Part shown: piece by piece, positions 1-9,757 of the stretch
Numbering within the stretch: position 1 is the first letter of the stretch
How the letters are laid out: the number at the start of each line of letters is the position of its first letter
From: Streptomyces asiaticus
Lineage (GTDB): Bacteria > Actinomycetota > Actinomycetes > Streptomycetales > Streptomycetaceae
DNA length: 64,000 nt
Direction: 5' to 3'
NCBI RefSeq assembly: GCF_018138715.1
Contig: NZ_JAGSHX010000006.1
Span: forward strand, 3,906,001-3,970,000
Program-made: the position numbers and the translations under genes
The notes under the pieces: generated by a model
Database searches by the model: none
Told to the model about the DNA's origin: nothing
What the model saw: only the letters and a program-made list of their open reading frames with translations

Positions 1-1
1 G

Positions 2-202
2 AAGGAGCGGGCCGCCCTCGCCCTGACCGAGGCCGTCACCGTCCTGACCGACGGCTTCGTCCCGGACGAGGTCTACGAGCGCGCCGCCAAGCACTTCGAG
101 GAGCGTGAGCTGGCCCAGGTCATCGCCCTGATCTTCACCATCAACGCCTGGAACCGCATCGGTGTGACCACCCGCATGGCCCCCGGCGCCTACAAGCCGT
201 AA
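2..202 (+). CDS. Carboxymuconolactone decarboxylase/AhpD-family protein, C-terminal end (5' cut by window)
   Basis: An open frame enters from the left edge and stops at TAA 200-202, leaving 66 residues. The readable end has the helical pattern of carboxymuconolactone decarboxylase-family (AhpD-like) proteins, including a stretch FTINAWNRIGVTTR that is typical of the last helices of this family. The CxxC redox pair that would separate true peroxidase-type members from other members lies upstream of the window, so the activity cannot be stated. A perfect hairpin follows the stop at once. Family call fairly safe, specific role unknown. Confidence 0.75.
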   Translation, partial: KERAALALTEAVTVLTDGFVPDEVYERAAKHFEERELAQVIALIFTINAWNRIGVTTRMAPGAYKP

Positions 203-214
203 GCACCGAGCGGC

Positions 215-243
215 GTTCGGGGAGCCGGTGACGCTCCCCGAAC
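215..243. terminator. Hairpin terminator after the CMD-family gene
   Basis: Perfect 11-bp stem (GTTCGGGGAGC with GCTCCCCGAAC) around a 7-base loop, 12 bases after the TAA of the gene on the plus strand. There is no T-run, as is usual for Streptomyces terminators. Confidence 0.7.
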
Positions 244-308
244 CGCTCGGCCGCACACTCGACACCGCGGGCTTCCTCAAGCCATCCGGAGTAATCCGGT
301 CGCCCATG

Positions 309-339
309 CTGCCCTGAGCACGATCAGGGCTCAGGGCAG
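309..339. terminator. Hairpin at the 3' end of the betaine receptor gene
   Basis: Perfect 11-bp stem (CTGCCCTGAGC with GCTCAGGGCAG) around a 9-base loop. The stop codon of the minus-strand receptor gene (331-333) lies inside the stem, so it probably ends the betaine operon and also blocks read-through from the left. Confidence 0.6.
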
Positions 340-1308
340 CCACTTCTTCCAGACGTCCGGATGCGCCTCGACCCACTTCTTCGCGGCGTCCTCGGGTGAC
401 ATCCCCTGCGAGGCGATCAACTCGGACACCTCGTTCTGGTCCTTCTTGGTCCAGTGGAACTTCTTCAGGAACGCCGCCGCCTTGCCACCCTTCTTCGCGA
501 AGTCCGCGTTCAGATACTTCTGTAGCGGTGTGGTCGGGTAGGCGCAGTCGAAGGAGTCGGGGTCCTTGGCACCCTCGTCAGCGCACTTGTCCGTGTACTT
601 GGGCAGCTTGACCTCGACCATCGGCACCTGGTTGAACAGCCACTGCGGCTCGTACCAGTACGCCAGGAACGGCTTCTTGGCCTTGGCGAACTGCTTCATC
701 TGGGTGATCTGCGCCGCCTCCGAACCCGCGAAGACGATCTGGTAGTTCAGCTTCAGGTTCTTCACCAGCGCCTTGTCATTGGTGACATAGGACGGTGAAC
801 CGTCCAGCAGCTGGCCCTTGCCGCCACTCTCCGCGGTCTTGAAGGTCTTCGCGTATGTGTTGAGGTTCTTCCAGTCCAGGACGTCCGGATGGGCGTCGGC
901 GAAGTACTTCGGCACCCACCAGCCGATATGGCCGGTGACGCCGAGCCCGCCGCCCGGCACGATCGTCTTCTTGTCCTTGACGTAGCGCTGCTCCTGGTCC
1001 GGATGGCCCCAGTCCTCCAGGATCGCGTCCACCCGGTCCTGGCTGAGCGCGTCCCACGCCGGAACCTCGTCCACCTGGACGGTGTCGACGCGATAGCCCA
1101 GCTCATGCTCCAGCAGATACTGGGCGACCGCGACATTGGACTGGGCGCCGACCCACGACTGGACCGAGAGCGTGACGCTCTTCGCCCCGCCCACATTGGC
1201 GTACGGCGAGGACTGCTTGGTCATGTCCGCCGCGCCGCAGCCGGTCGCGGTGAACACGGCCGCGATCCCGGCGGCGGCCATCAGCAGCCGAGTGCGGGTG
1301 CGAGCCAT
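331..1308 (-). CDS. Glycine betaine ABC transporter substrate-binding lipoprotein
   Basis: Periplasmic-type receptor (OpuAC/ProX family, 325 aa) that captures glycine betaine or a related quaternary amine outside the membrane and hands it to the permease. The N-terminus is a lipoprotein signal: basic start, hydrophobic stretch, then lipobox TATGC with the lipidated Cys near residue 24. The mature part has the QSWVGAQSNVAVAQYLLE opening of the family and several Trp residues (WGHP, GWWVP, YWYEPQW) of the sort that form the aromatic box for trimethylammonium groups. It starts one base after the permease stop and is last of a five-gene operon with choline-to-betaine enzymes, which supports betaine rather than proline as ligand. 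Confidence 0.88.
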   Translation of the reverse strand: MARTRTRLLMAAAGIAAVFTATGCGAADMTKQSSPYANVGGAKSVTLSVQSWVGAQSNVAVAQYLLEHELGYRVDTVQVDEVPAWDALSQDRVDAILEDWGHPDQEQRYVKDKKTIVPGGGLGVTGHIGWWVPKYFADAHPDVLDWKNLNTYAKTFKTAESGGKGQLLDGSPSYVTNDKALVKNLKLNYQIVFAGSEAAQITQMKQFAKAKKPFLAYWYEPQWLFNQVPMVEVKLPKYTDKCADEGAKDPDSFDCAYPTTPLQKYLNADFAKKGGKAAAFLKKFHWTKKDQNEVSELIASQGMSPEDAAKKWVEAHPDVWKKWLP

Positions 1309-1309
1309 C

Positions 1310-3331
1310 TCAGGCCCCCTTCCTGTCGCGGCGCGACGTCGGCTGGGTGACCCGGTCCAGCATCAGACCCAGGCAGACGATGGCCGCGCCGGCCACCAGA
1401 CCGGTGGCCAGATCGCCCTGGGCCAGGCCGAACACCACGTCGTAGCCGAGCGCGCCCGAGCCGACCAGACCGCCGATGATCACCACGGCGAGCACCAGCA
1501 CCACGCCCTGGTTGACGGCGAGCAGCAGCGCCGGGCGGGCCAGCGGGAGCTGGACCTGGCGCAGTTGCTGCCCCTGGGTGGCACCGAGCGAACGCGCGGA
1601 CTCCAGCGCCGCCGGATCCACGTTCCGCAGCCCCTGGGTGGTGATGCGGATGACGGCGGGCAGCGCGTAGACGATGGCCGCGGCCGCCGCCGGGGCACGG
1701 CCGACGCCGAACAGCGCGACCACCGGGATCAGATACACGAACTGCGGCATGGTCTGGCACACGTCCAGCACCGGCCGCAGCAGCCGCTCCAGCCGGGTGG
1801 ACCGCGCGGCCGCGATGCCGATCGCGAAACCGAGCACCAGCGTGACGAAGACGGCCGCCAGCACCTGGGAGAGGGTGTCCATGGACGGCGCCCACACCCC
1901 GAGCACACCGATCGCTGCCATGGCGGCGGTGGCGGTCAGGGCGGTGGCCCAGGTGCCGATCAGCCAGGCCAGCGTCGCGACGATCAGCAGCACCGCGTAC
2001 CACGGGAGGCCCTGGAGCCCCTCGCGCAGCGGGTCCAGGATCCACTTGACGTAGTCCGAGGCCCAGTCGGCGGTGCCGCCGACGACCGGCACACCCGTGT
2101 AGAGGTGGTCGACCATCCAGTCCTTGAACTGGTTGACGGGCTCCTCGATGGGGACGGTCCAGCCGGTCGGCCAGGTCTGGGACCCGGCCAGCCGTCCGAC
2201 GAGGGTCACCGCCACGGTGATCACCCCGACGCCCGCCCAGGCGGGCCAGCCGCGCAGCAGCCGGGGCCCGCCCTCGGCCGGGGGCTCGCCGAGGCGCTCG
2301 CCCGCCGACGCCGTGGTGCGGTCCATCACGACGGCGAGCAGCACGATCGGGAGGCCGGCGGCCAGCGCCTTGCCGACGTCCACGCTGGACAGCGCCTGGT
2401 AGACGCGGTCACCGAGACCGCCGCCGCCGATCACCGAGGCGATGACGGCCATGGACAGCGCCATCATGATCGCCTGGTTGACGCCCAGCAGCAGTTCCTT
2501 ACGGGCCAGCGGCAGCCGGGCCGACAGCAGCCGCTGCCGCCAGGTGGCGCCGAGCGAGGCCACCGCCTCCAGCACCCCGGCGTCCGCGCCGCGCAGACCG
2601 AGGGCGGTGAGCCGGGCCATCGGCGGGGCCGCGTAGATCACGGTGGCCAGCACCGCGCCCGGTACGCCGATGCCGAAGATCAGCACGACGGGCAGCAGAT
2701 AGGCGAACGCGGGCAGCACCTGCATGGTGTCCAGAATCGGGCGCAGCGCCCGGAACGCCCGTTCCGAGAGCCCGCCGGCCAGGCCCAGCAGCCCGCCGAT
2801 GACGACGGACGCGGTGACGGCGACGGCCATCAGCGCGAGCGTCTGCATCGTCGGCACCCACATGCCCAGCAGCCCGCACACGGCGAAGGACACCAGGGTC
2901 GTCACCGCGACCCGCACCCCGGCGACCCGCCAGGCCACCAGGGTCGAGGCGGCGGTCACCCCGGCCCAGCCGAGGGTGAGCAGCACGACGTAGACGGCGC
3001 GCACGCAGATGATGACCACGTTGCTGATGTGGCCGAAGAAGTAGAGGAAGATCCAGTGGCTGTCGCGGTTGTCGATGATCCAGTCACTGGCCTTGCCGAG
3101 CGGCTCGGAGACATCGACGGTCAGCGCGTCCGGCCAGCTGCCGCTCGCCCACTTGGCGTGCGCGAGGGGCACCAGCACGGCGGCGATCACCACGAGCACC
3201 GCCAGCTTGCGCGCGGCATGGCTGTGCACGACGGCGCTCAGCAGGGACGGGCGCGTCTCGTCCGCCGCCGTCCCGGTGGCCGCCGGTTCGGTGGCGGGGT
3301 CGGTGGAGGGGCGGGTGGCGGTGGCACTCAT
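1310..3331 (-). CDS. Glycine betaine ABC transporter permease, two permease domains fused
   Basis: Membrane component of the betaine importer, 673 aa, about twice the usual OpuAB/ProW length. Two binding-protein-dependent permease domains lie in tandem, each with an EAA loop: EAVASLGATWRQRLLSARLPLA in the first half (written here in parts: EAVASLGA then LPLA) and ESARSLGA then LPLA in the second. The loops dock on the ATPase. Each half is preceded by a short extracellular stretch with Trp/Asp residues. The start chosen is ATG 3331; an ATG at 3381 overlapping the ATPase stop reads only 17 codons before a stop. The gap to the ATPase is 46 bases, so one transcript is likely. Confidence 0.88.
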   Translation of the reverse strand: MSATATRPSTDPATEPAATGTAADETRPSLLSAVVHSHAARKLAVLVVIAAVLVPLAHAKWASGSWPDALTVDVSEPLGKASDWIIDNRDSHWIFLYFFGHISNVVIICVRAVYVVLLTLGWAGVTAASTLVAWRVAGVRVAVTTLVSFAVCGLLGMWVPTMQTLALMAVAVTASVVIGGLLGLAGGLSERAFRALRPILDTMQVLPAFAYLLPVVLIFGIGVPGAVLATVIYAAPPMARLTALGLRGADAGVLEAVASLGATWRQRLLSARLPLARKELLLGVNQAIMMALSMAVIASVIGGGGLGDRVYQALSSVDVGKALAAGLPIVLLAVVMDRTTASAGERLGEPPAEGGPRLLRGWPAWAGVGVITVAVTLVGRLAGSQTWPTGWTVPIEEPVNQFKDWMVDHLYTGVPVVGGTADWASDYVKWILDPLREGLQGLPWYAVLLIVATLAWLIGTWATALTATAAMAAIGVLGVWAPSMDTLSQVLAAVFVTLVLGFAIGIAAARSTRLERLLRPVLDVCQTMPQFVYLIPVVALFGVGRAPAAAAAIVYALPAVIRITTQGLRNVDPAALESARSLGATQGQQLRQVQLPLARPALLLAVNQGVVLVLAVVIIGGLVGSGALGYDVVFGLAQGDLATGLVAGAAIVCLGLMLDRVTQPTSRRDRKGA

Positions 3332-3377
3332 ACGCGCCCCCCGGTGCGGCCTGGCGGAGAGAGGGTCGAGGTGGGGC

Positions 3378-4481
3378 TCATGCCGCGGCCACCTCCTTGC
3401 CGTCCAGGCCCGCGACGACGCTCAGCAGACAGGCGTGGTCGACGACGCCCAGGCAGCGGCCGCCGTCCACGACGCGCGCGGGGCCGCCGGTGCGGGCCAC
3501 GGCCTCGATCGCGTCGGCGACCGTGGTGCCCGGGGCCAGCGCGGGCCCGCCGTCCTGCTCGTCGGAGGTCGCGGGGCGCATGGCGCGGCGCACGGTCAGC
3601 ACCTGTTCCCGCGGCACATCGCGGACGAAGTCCCGTACGTAGTCGTCCGCCGGGGAGCCGACGATCTCCTCCGGGGTGCCCAGCTGCACGATCCCGCCGT
3701 CGCGCATCAGCATGATGCGGTCACCGAGGCGCAGCGCCTCGCTGAGGTCATGGGTGATGAAGACCATCGTCCGGCCCTCCTCGTGGTGCAGCCGGATGAC
3801 CTCCTCCTGCATATCGCGGCGGATCAGCGGGTCGAGCGCGCTGAACGGCTCGTCGAAGAGCAGCACCTCGGGGTCGACGGCGAGCGCCCGGGCCAGGCCC
3901 ACCCGCTGCTGCTGACCGCCGGAGAGCTGGCCGGGGCGGCGGCGCTCGAGGCCGGTGAGGCCGACCTTCTCCACCACCTCGGCGGCCTTGGCCCGGCGCT
4001 CGGCCTTGCCCACGCCCTGGATCTCCAGCCCGTAGGCGACGTTGTCCAGGACGGAGCGGTGCGGCAGCAGCCCGAAGTGCTGGAAGACCATGGCGGCGCG
4101 GTGCCGGCGCAGATCGCGCAGCCGGGCCTTGTCCATGGCCAGGACGTCCTCCCCGTCGATCTTCAGAGTGCCGGAGGTGGGCTCTATCAGCCGGGTGAGG
4201 CAGCGGACGAGGGTGGACTTGCCGGAGCCGGACAGCCCCATGACCACGAACACCTCGCCCGGCTGGACGTCGAAGGAGACCTCGCGGACGGCGGCGGTGC
4301 AGCCGGTGCGGGCGCGCAGCTCACCGGCGGACAGCTCGGCCTCGGCGGAGCCGGGGATCCGGTCGGCCTTGGGACCGAAGACCTTCCACAGGTCGCGGAC
4401 CGAGAACACCGGGGTGCGCTCGCCGCTCTCGGGGATCCTGGGGGTGTCGGGCGTCTCGGGGACCACGGTCGTAGCCATCAC
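3378..4481 (-). CDS. Glycine betaine/proline ABC transporter ATP-binding protein
   Basis: ATPase of the betaine importer (ProV/OpuAA type, 367 aa). Walker [10 protein letters not shown] lies at residues 82-90, the Q-loop in [10 protein letters not shown], the signature LSGGQQQR, Walker [13 protein letters not shown] and the switch His in ITHDLSEAL. The family-specific helical insertion is seen before the core (KADRIPGS). The last about 70 residues ([18 protein letters not shown]) look like one CBS-type motif; in this family CBS domains sense ionic strength. Its ATGA start overlaps the stop of the upstream flavoprotein gene (4478-4481), so translation is coupled. Confidence 0.9.
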   Translation of the reverse strand: MMATTVVPETPDTPRIPESGERTPVFSVRDLWKVFGPKADRIPGSAEAELSAGELRARTGCTAAVREVSFDVQPGEVFVVMGLSGSGKSTLVRCLTRLIEPTSGTLKIDGEDVLAMDKARLRDLRRHRAAMVFQHFGLLPHRSVLDNVAYGLEIQGVGKAERRAKAAEVVEKVGLTGLERRRPGQLSGGQQQRVGLARALAVDPEVLLFDEPFSALDPLIRRDMQEEVIRLHHEEGRTMVFITHDLSEALRLGDRIMLMRDGGIVQLGTPEEIVGSPADDYVRDFVRDVPREQVLTVRRAMRPATSDEQDGGPALAPGTTVADAIEAVARTGGPARVVDGGRCLGVVDHACLLSVVAGLDGKEVAAA

Positions 4482-6064
4482 GCCTCACCTCCCGGCTGAT
4501 GCGTGGCAGCTCGGTCATCGGACCTGTGCCGGTCCCGATCGCGCTCCTCGAACAGCAGCTCAGCGCACTTCTCGCCCACCATCAGGACTCCGATCATCGG
4601 GTTCACGGCCGGCATCGTCGGGAAGACGGACGCGTCGGCGATACGGACGCCGTTCAGGCCCCGGATCCGCAGATCGGGGCCGACCACGGCGAGTTCGTCC
4701 GACGTGGCACCCATACGACAGGTGCCCGCCGGGTGGTACACGGTGTGCGCGACCTTGCGGGCGTACTCGCTGATCTCCTCGTCCGAGGTGATCTCCGGGC
4801 CCGGGAACACCTCGCGCTTGAGCCAGCTCGCCAGCGGTTCGGTCTTGGCGATCTCACGCGCGACACGGATGCCGTCGACCAGCGTGCGGCCGTCGTAGTC
4901 CTCCTCGTCCGTGAAGTACCGGAAGTCGAGGGCGGGCTTGACGGACGGGTCGGCGCTGGTGAGGTAGAGCCGGCCGCGGCTGCGCGGCTTGGGGATGTTG
5001 GGGGTCATCGACACGCCGTGCTCGGGCTTTTGGTAGCCCAGCCGCTCCGGGTTGTCGGTGAACGGGATTTGGTAGAAGTGGAACATCAGGTCCGGGCCCC
5101 GGGATTCGGGGTCGCGCCGGATGAACAGCCCCGCGTCGGAGTCCATCGCGGAGTTGTCCGGAATCGGACCGTCCGTCTCCCATACGATGACCGACTCGGG
5201 GTGGTCGAGCAGGTTCTCGCCGACGCCCGGCAGATCGTGGACGGCGGGGATGCCCAGCGCCTCCAGATCGGCCTTGGGCCCGATACCGGAGTGCATCAGC
5301 AGCCGCGGGGTGTCCACGGCGCCCGCGCAGACCAGGACCTCGGTCTCGGCCCGGACCAGGATCTCCTCGCCGTCCTTGGTGCGGACGTGCACGCCGGTGA
5401 CCCGGCCGGTGTCGTCCAGCTCCAGCTTGTACGCCCAGGTCTCCAGCATCAGATGGAGGTTGGGCCGGTCCAGGAACGGGTGCAGATAGGCGACCGACGC
5501 CGAGGAGCGCTTGTTGCTCTCCGGGTGGTACGCGAGGTCGAAGAAGCCGACGCCCTCATGGAACGGCTTCTTGTTGAACCCCTCGACCCGCGGCACCCCG
5601 GCGGCGGCCTGGGCGGCGTCGACGAAGTCCCGCGCGATCGCGTTCCGGTCCTTCTCGTCCACCGGGACGATGTTGTTGCGCAGCCGCCGGAAGTACGGGT
5701 CCATGGACTCCGCGTCCCAGCCCTCGGCGCCGGCCTCGGCCCACTCGTCCCAGTCACCGGGCAGCGGCTTGAAGGAGATCAGGGTGTTGTGCGAGGAGCA
5801 CCCTCCGAGCACCCGCGCCCGGCTGTGCCGGATATGCGAATTTCCGCGTGGCTGCTCGGTGGTGGGGTAGTCGTAGTCCAAGTCGCCGCCGAGCAGGCCG
5901 AGCCAGCGGCGCAGGGTGAGCACGTCAGGCCGGTCGACATCCGACGGTCCGCCCTCGATGACGGCGACACGGATGTCCGGGTCCTCGGTGAGCCGGGAAG
6001 CGATCACCGAGCCTGCGGTGCCGCCGCCGATCACGACGTAGTCGTATGCGACAGGTACGGACAT
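4478..6064 (-). CDS. GMC flavoprotein, choline oxidase-like (choline to betaine aldehyde)
   Basis: FAD enzyme of the GMC family, 528 aa, expected to oxidise choline to betaine aldehyde (and possibly on to betaine). The dinucleotide fold [15 protein letters not shown] begins at residue 11. The segment GGCSSHN at 87-93 matches the place where Arthrobacter choline oxidase attaches FAD covalently to His99; the His here is about residue 92. The catalytic His in [10 protein letters not shown] and the conserved Asn in AVNPM near the C-terminus are present. The overall match is closer to choline oxidase than to BetA dehydrogenases (SLTPN, RYFTDEE, ADASVFP segments). It is second in the operon, 207 bases after the aldehyde dehydrogenase gene and overlapping the ATPase gene by 4 bases. 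Confidence 0.82.
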   Translation of the reverse strand: MSVPVAYDYVVIGGGTAGSVIASRLTEDPDIRVAVIEGGPSDVDRPDVLTLRRWLGLLGGDLDYDYPTTEQPRGNSHIRHSRARVLGGCSSHNTLISFKPLPGDWDEWAEAGAEGWDAESMDPYFRRLRNNIVPVDEKDRNAIARDFVDAAQAAAGVPRVEGFNKKPFHEGVGFFDLAYHPESNKRSSASVAYLHPFLDRPNLHLMLETWAYKLELDDTGRVTGVHVRTKDGEEILVRAETEVLVCAGAVDTPRLLMHSGIGPKADLEALGIPAVHDLPGVGENLLDHPESVIVWETDGPIPDNSAMDSDAGLFIRRDPESRGPDLMFHFYQIPFTDNPERLGYQKPEHGVSMTPNIPKPRSRGRLYLTSADPSVKPALDFRYFTDEEDYDGRTLVDGIRVAREIAKTEPLASWLKREVFPGPEITSDEEISEYARKVAHTVYHPAGTCRMGATSDELAVVGPDLRIRGLNGVRIADASVFPTMPAVNPMIGVLMVGEKCAELLFEERDRDRHRSDDRAATHQPGGEA

Positions 6065-6271
6065 GTGGGGTTACTCCTCGCGGTCTTACCCAAACGGCTC
6101 GCGCCGGTGCGGGCCGGGGGCTGCTGCCGCCCCTGGGGTGGGGTGTTGCCGGGTGCCTTACGTGCCTACGGGCTTCTCGCCGCCGGTCGCCGCGATCGGG
6201 CGCGGCCGGGTCCGGGCCCCGGGGGACGAGTCCGGGCCCGGCCGTGCCCCGGGCGGGGCCGGCGGCGGGGT

Positions 6272-7774
6272 TCAGCCGGCGAACCAGCGCACCGGGCTCG
6301 GCCGCAGGTTCTCGTAGACGTGCTTGGTCTCGCGGTATTCGTCAAGGCCCGCGGGACCGAGCTCGCGCCCGACCCCGGACTTGCCGAAACCGCCCCATTC
6401 GGCCTGCGGAAGGTAGGGGTGGTAGTCGTTGATCCACACGGTGCCGTGCCGCAGCCGGGCGGCGACGCGCCGCGCCCGGGCGGTGTCGGCGGACCAGACG
6501 GCGCCGGCCAGTCCGTACTCCGTGTCATTGGCGAGTGTGACTGCCTCGTCCTCGGTTTGGAAGGACTCGACCGTCAGAATCGGCCCAAACGTTTCCTCCC
6601 GTACCACCCGCATCTCGCGGTGGCACTGGTCGAGCACGGTCGGGAGGTAGAAGTACCCGGTGGCCGGGCGGACCTCGCTGGGCTCCGGCTGCTTGCCACC
6701 GCAACGCAGCAACGCGCCCTCCTCGAGGGCGGACGCCACATACGCCTCGGTCTTGTCCAGCTGCTGGGCCGAGACCAGCGGACCGCATTCGACACCGTCC
6801 TCGGTGCCGCGGCCCAGCTTGATCTTCTCCGCCCGGCGGGCGAGCTCGGCCACGAACCGCTCGCGCACCGACTCCTCGATGATCAGCCGGGCACCGGCCG
6901 AGCAGACCTGGCCGCTGTGGATGAAGGCGGCGTTCAGGGCCTGGTCGACGGCGGTGTCAAAGCCCTCGGCGGTGGCGCAGGCATCGGCGAAGACCACATT
7001 GGGGTTCTTGCCGCCGAGCTCCAGCGCGACTTTCTTGACCGTCGGCGCGGCGGCCTGCGCGACCTTGGTGCCGCTGACCAGGCCACCGGTGAAGGAGACC
7101 AGATCCACATCGGGGTGCTCGGACAGCCGGGCGCCCACGGGGTCACCCGCGCCGGTGACCACATTGGCCACCCCGGCCGGCAGCCCGGCCTCGGCCAGCA
7201 GCTTCACCAGATGGACGGTGGACAGCGGAGTCACTTCGCTGGGCTTGATCACAAAGGTGTTCCCGGCGGCCAGCGCCGGGGCGACCTTCCAGCTGGCCTG
7301 GAGCAGCGGATAGTTCCAGGGGGTGATCATCGCGCAGACACCGACCGGCTCATGGACCACGACGCTGTGCACATCGGGGGTGCCCGCGTCGACCACGCGC
7401 CCGGCCGACTCGCCCGCGACCAGATCGGCGAAGTAGCGGAAGGCGTTGGTCACGTCGTCGACGTCGACCCGGCCCTCCTCCAGGGTCTTGCCGGTGTCAC
7501 GGCTCTCGATGAGCGCGATCGTCTCGCGGTCGCGCTGGAGCAGGTCGGCGACGCGGCGCAGCAGCGCCGCCCGCTCGGCCACCGGCGTCCCGGGCCAGGG
7601 ACCCTGGTCGAAGGCGCGACGCGCGGCAGCGATCGCCGCGTCGGTGTCCTCGGCACCACCCTCCGCGACGACGGCGAGGGTCTTGGCGTCCGCGGGGTCG
7701 AGGACCTCCCGCTGCGCCCCGGATGCGGCTGCCTGCCACACCCCGTCCACATGAATGGTCTCGACTGCCGCCAC
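6272..7774 (-). CDS. betB: Betaine aldehyde dehydrogenase-type ALDH
   Basis: NAD(P)-dependent aldehyde dehydrogenase of 500 aa, probably oxidising betaine aldehyde to glycine betaine. The general base Glu is in [14 protein letters not shown] and the nucleophile Cys in [18 protein letters not shown]-like and C-terminal [18 protein letters not shown] segments are standard for BADH. The open frame runs upstream to 7918, but GTG 7774 is preferred because GGAAGG sits about 9 bases before it and the family consensus starts near there. First gene of the operon with choline oxidase and the importer. The 220 bases upstream (7775-7994) hold the probable operon promoter; no operator was recognised. Confidence 0.85.
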   Translation of the reverse strand: MAAVETIHVDGVWQAAASGAQREVLDPADAKTLAVVAEGGAEDTDAAIAAARRAFDQGPWPGTPVAERAALLRRVADLLQRDRETIALIESRDTGKTLEEGRVDVDDVTNAFRYFADLVAGESAGRVVDAGTPDVHSVVVHEPVGVCAMITPWNYPLLQASWKVAPALAAGNTFVIKPSEVTPLSTVHLVKLLAEAGLPAGVANVVTGAGDPVGARLSEHPDVDLVSFTGGLVSGTKVAQAAAPTVKKVALELGGKNPNVVFADACATAEGFDTAVDQALNAAFIHSGQVCSAGARLIIEESVRERFVAELARRAEKIKLGRGTEDGVECGPLVSAQQLDKTEAYVASALEEGALLRCGGKQPEPSEVRPATGYFYLPTVLDQCHREMRVVREETFGPILTVESFQTEDEAVTLANDTEYGLAGAVWSADTARARRVAARLRHGTVWINDYHPYLPQAEWGGFGKSGVGRELGPAGLDEYRETKHVYENLRPSPVRWFAG

Positions 7775-7994
7775 GTGATTTCTGCCTTCCGGTTCCGCGT
7801 GCTGTGCCACTGGTCCAAGCCAGCAACATGGACCCCTAACCGGAAGGCGGGAACCTATGCGCGATTCGCAAGAGAAAGTGGGCCGGCTCACGTGATCCGA
7901 AGGCAAAACCGGCCCCACGACTCATGATCGGCCTGTGTGTCAAGAGGTCGTGCGGTCAAGAAGTGGTTCGGGTCACAACGGGGCCGGGGGGTGA

Positions 7995-8813
7995 TCACGA
8001 CGCGGTGCAGTAGGCGGTCGGGCAGAAGGTGTCCACCGCCGTCTGGTGGACCTCCCGCTCCTCCACCCGGTCCCCGGCCCCGGAGGGGCCGTTCACCAGC
8101 ACCGCGTACATGGTGCCGTTGGGGGCGGCGAAGCGGCGGTCGAGCATCCGGCGGTGGCCGTCGCTCTTGGACTCGTATGTGTACTCCAGCTGGACCGGGT
8201 CCATGGCGGCCGAGCCCAGCCGGGTGAGGGCGATCTGCTCGTAGTCGCGGTGGGTGGAGGCGATCCGCTCGGCCTCCTGGGCGGACTCGTACGGCGTCGA
8301 CTCGGGGCCGTGCAGCTCAAAGATCTGGATCACGGTGCTGTCGTCGGGCGAGGTGTAGTAGACGCTGGGGCCCTCGGCCGTCCGCCGCCATCCGTCCGGG
8401 ACCGCGAGGTGGTACCCGGCCGGGTCGGCCTGGGTGCTGTAGCCCGCGGGCGGGGCGCCGCCCGTCAGGGAGGGTGAGGACGGGGTGCCGAACGGCGTCG
8501 CGGACGGGGACCCGGAGGGCGCCCCGGTCGGAGGGGCCGTGGGGAGATCGGTCGGGAGATCGGTCGGCCCGCTGGTCTCGGGGCCGGGCGAGGGGTAGAG
8601 ATCGCTCGGCTGGGAGGCGTCCCCGCTCGGCGCGGCCGTGGGGCTCTCGCGGTCCCAGGGCAGCGGACCCGCCTGATTCCGGGAGGTCCCATCGCCCCCG
8701 AAGGCCACCCATCCGGAGAACGCGATCCCCGCGACCAGGAAGATCGTCACCGCCAGCGCCCGTAGCACCCGCCTGGCGTCCTGCCCCGGCGCTCCCCCGT
8801 TGTGCATGCTCAT
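7995..8813 (-). CDS. Membrane-anchored protein with Pro/Ser-rich linker and extracellular module
   Basis: 272 aa, no assigned function. Residues about 18-37 form one membrane segment (ALAVTIFLVAGIAFSGWVAF). A disordered Pro/Ser/Thr linker follows to about residue 125 with runs such as PTDLPTDLPTAPPTG. The C-terminal about 145 residues form a folded module starting GYHLAVPDGWRR and ending in CPTAYC, with two Cys near the end. The same module occurs in the next gene (8965-9756) and, more diverged, at the end of the Ser/Thr kinase at 52.7 kb. A short cytoplasmic tail and outside-facing module suggest an envelope sensor or partner of a kinase; that is inference. Confidence 0.75.
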   Translation of the reverse strand: MSMHNGGAPGQDARRVLRALAVTIFLVAGIAFSGWVAFGGDGTSRNQAGPLPWDRESPTAAPSGDASQPSDLYPSPGPETSGPTDLPTDLPTAPPTGAPSGSPSATPFGTPSSPSLTGGAPPAGYSTQADPAGYHLAVPDGWRRTAEGPSVYYTSPDDSTVIQIFELHGPESTPYESAQEAERIASTHRDYEQIALTRLGSAAMDPVQLEYTYESKSDGHRRMLDRRFAAPNGTMYAVLVNGPSGAGDRVEEREVHQTAVDTFCPTAYCTAS

Positions 8814-8927
8814 CTATGCCCCCCGATGATGGATCTCTGCTCCCATATGCGGATAAGCCGTGTCGGCCCACATCGATGTACCCGGTCCGGGGGCCGCCCC
8901 ACCCCCTGTCACCGCACCGATACGTGC

Positions 8928-8964
8928 CCGTCGCCCGGCCGCCGGTCAGGTGGCCGGGCGACGG
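8928..8964. terminator. Hairpin terminator after the 8965-9756 gene
   Basis: Perfect 13-bp stem (CCGTCGCCCGGCC with GGCCGGGCGACGG) around an 11-base loop, ending directly at the stop codon of the minus-strand gene. The neighbouring 16-base direct repeat GGTCAGGTGGCCGGGC occurs twice here (about 8944-8979). Confidence 0.6.
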
Positions 8965-9756
8965 TCAGGTGGCCGGGCAGTAGGCCGTGGGGCAGAAGGA
9001 CGCCAGCACGATGCCCTGCCGTTCCCGCTGCTTCGGCCAGTCGTCGGCCGGACCCGCGACCAGCACCGCGTACTGCACCCGGTCCGGGCCGGTGAAGGCC
9101 CGGTCGAGTATCCGGCGCGGGCCGTACTTGGCGCTGCGGTAGCCGTACTCCAGCTCCGCGTCCGCGTCATCGCCGGGCCCGAGCCGCTTGAGGTCATACC
9201 GCTTGTAGCCGGGGTTCTTCTTGAGCCCCGTCTCGGCTTGGCTCAGCGCCTCGTAGGGCGTGATGTCGGGCTCGGTCAGCGCGAAGACCTGGATCAGACT
9301 GCCCCCGTCGGACGACTCGTAGAACACCCCGGTGTCGCGCTTGACCCGCTGCCAGCCCGTGGGCACATCCAGCCGGAACCCCTCCGGGTCGGTGGTGCGC
9401 ACATAGTCCGCGGGCGGCCCCTGGGTGCTGTCCTCGGACACCGAAGGCGGTGCCGAGGTCGGCTCCGTGTACGGCCCCGACGACGCCGAAGGCTGCTCGG
9501 CCGACGGCGACCAGGACGAGGCCGAGGGCGAACCGCCGTCCGCCCGGGGCTTGTCATCCCCGCCGCCCGACACCAGCTTCCAGGCACCGAAACCGATCCC
9601 GCCGACCAGCACCACGGCGAGCACCGCCAGCAGCACCGTGCCCAGATGCGGATTGGGTGGTCTTCGGCCCGGGGCCGGCGGCTCCGCGCCCGCTCCCACC
9701 CAGCGCTGCGCCTCCTCGTCCCATCGACGGCCCCCCTCGCCGCCCGGGGTGCTCAT
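8965..9756 (-). CDS. Membrane-anchored protein, paralogue of the preceding gene
   Basis: 263 aa when started at ATG 9756, which directly follows the stop of the gene upstream (stop at 9758). The N-terminus has a short segment EEAQRWVGAG, then one membrane helix (LLAVLAVVLVGGIGFGAWKLV), a Ser/Pro/Glu-rich linker and a C-terminal module GFRLDVPTGWQR ... CPTAYC. Architecture and ends match the 7995-8813 protein (VPDGW/VPTGW, LDRxF, YAVLV, FCPTAYC), so the two arose by duplication. Function unknown. It forms a transcription unit with the two genes upstream and ends in a strong hairpin. Confidence 0.78.
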   Translation of the reverse strand: MSTPGGEGGRRWDEEAQRWVGAGAEPPAPGRRPPNPHLGTVLLAVLAVVLVGGIGFGAWKLVSGGGDDKPRADGGSPSASSWSPSAEQPSASSGPYTEPTSAPPSVSEDSTQGPPADYVRTTDPEGFRLDVPTGWQRVKRDTGVFYESSDGGSLIQVFALTEPDITPYEALSQAETGLKKNPGYKRYDLKRLGPGDDADAELEYGYRSAKYGPRRILDRAFTGPDRVQYAVLVAGPADDWPKQRERQGIVLASFCPTAYCPAT

Positions 9757-9757
9757 C

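Noticed and set aside
3332..3381. Earlier start for the betaine permease at ATG 3381 (ATGA overlap with ATPase)
   Set aside because: Frame from that ATG hits TGA after 17 codons.
1136..3715. 859-codon plus-strand frame opposite the permease
   Set aside because: Antisense shadow; composition is Gln/Gly/Asp/Arg-rich and lacks any motif or ribosome site.
4499..7927. 1142-codon frame on the plus strand across the betaine genes
   Set aside because: Antisense to two clear enzyme genes; product is Gly/Arg/Asp/His-rich without domains, a usual artefact of high GC third positions.
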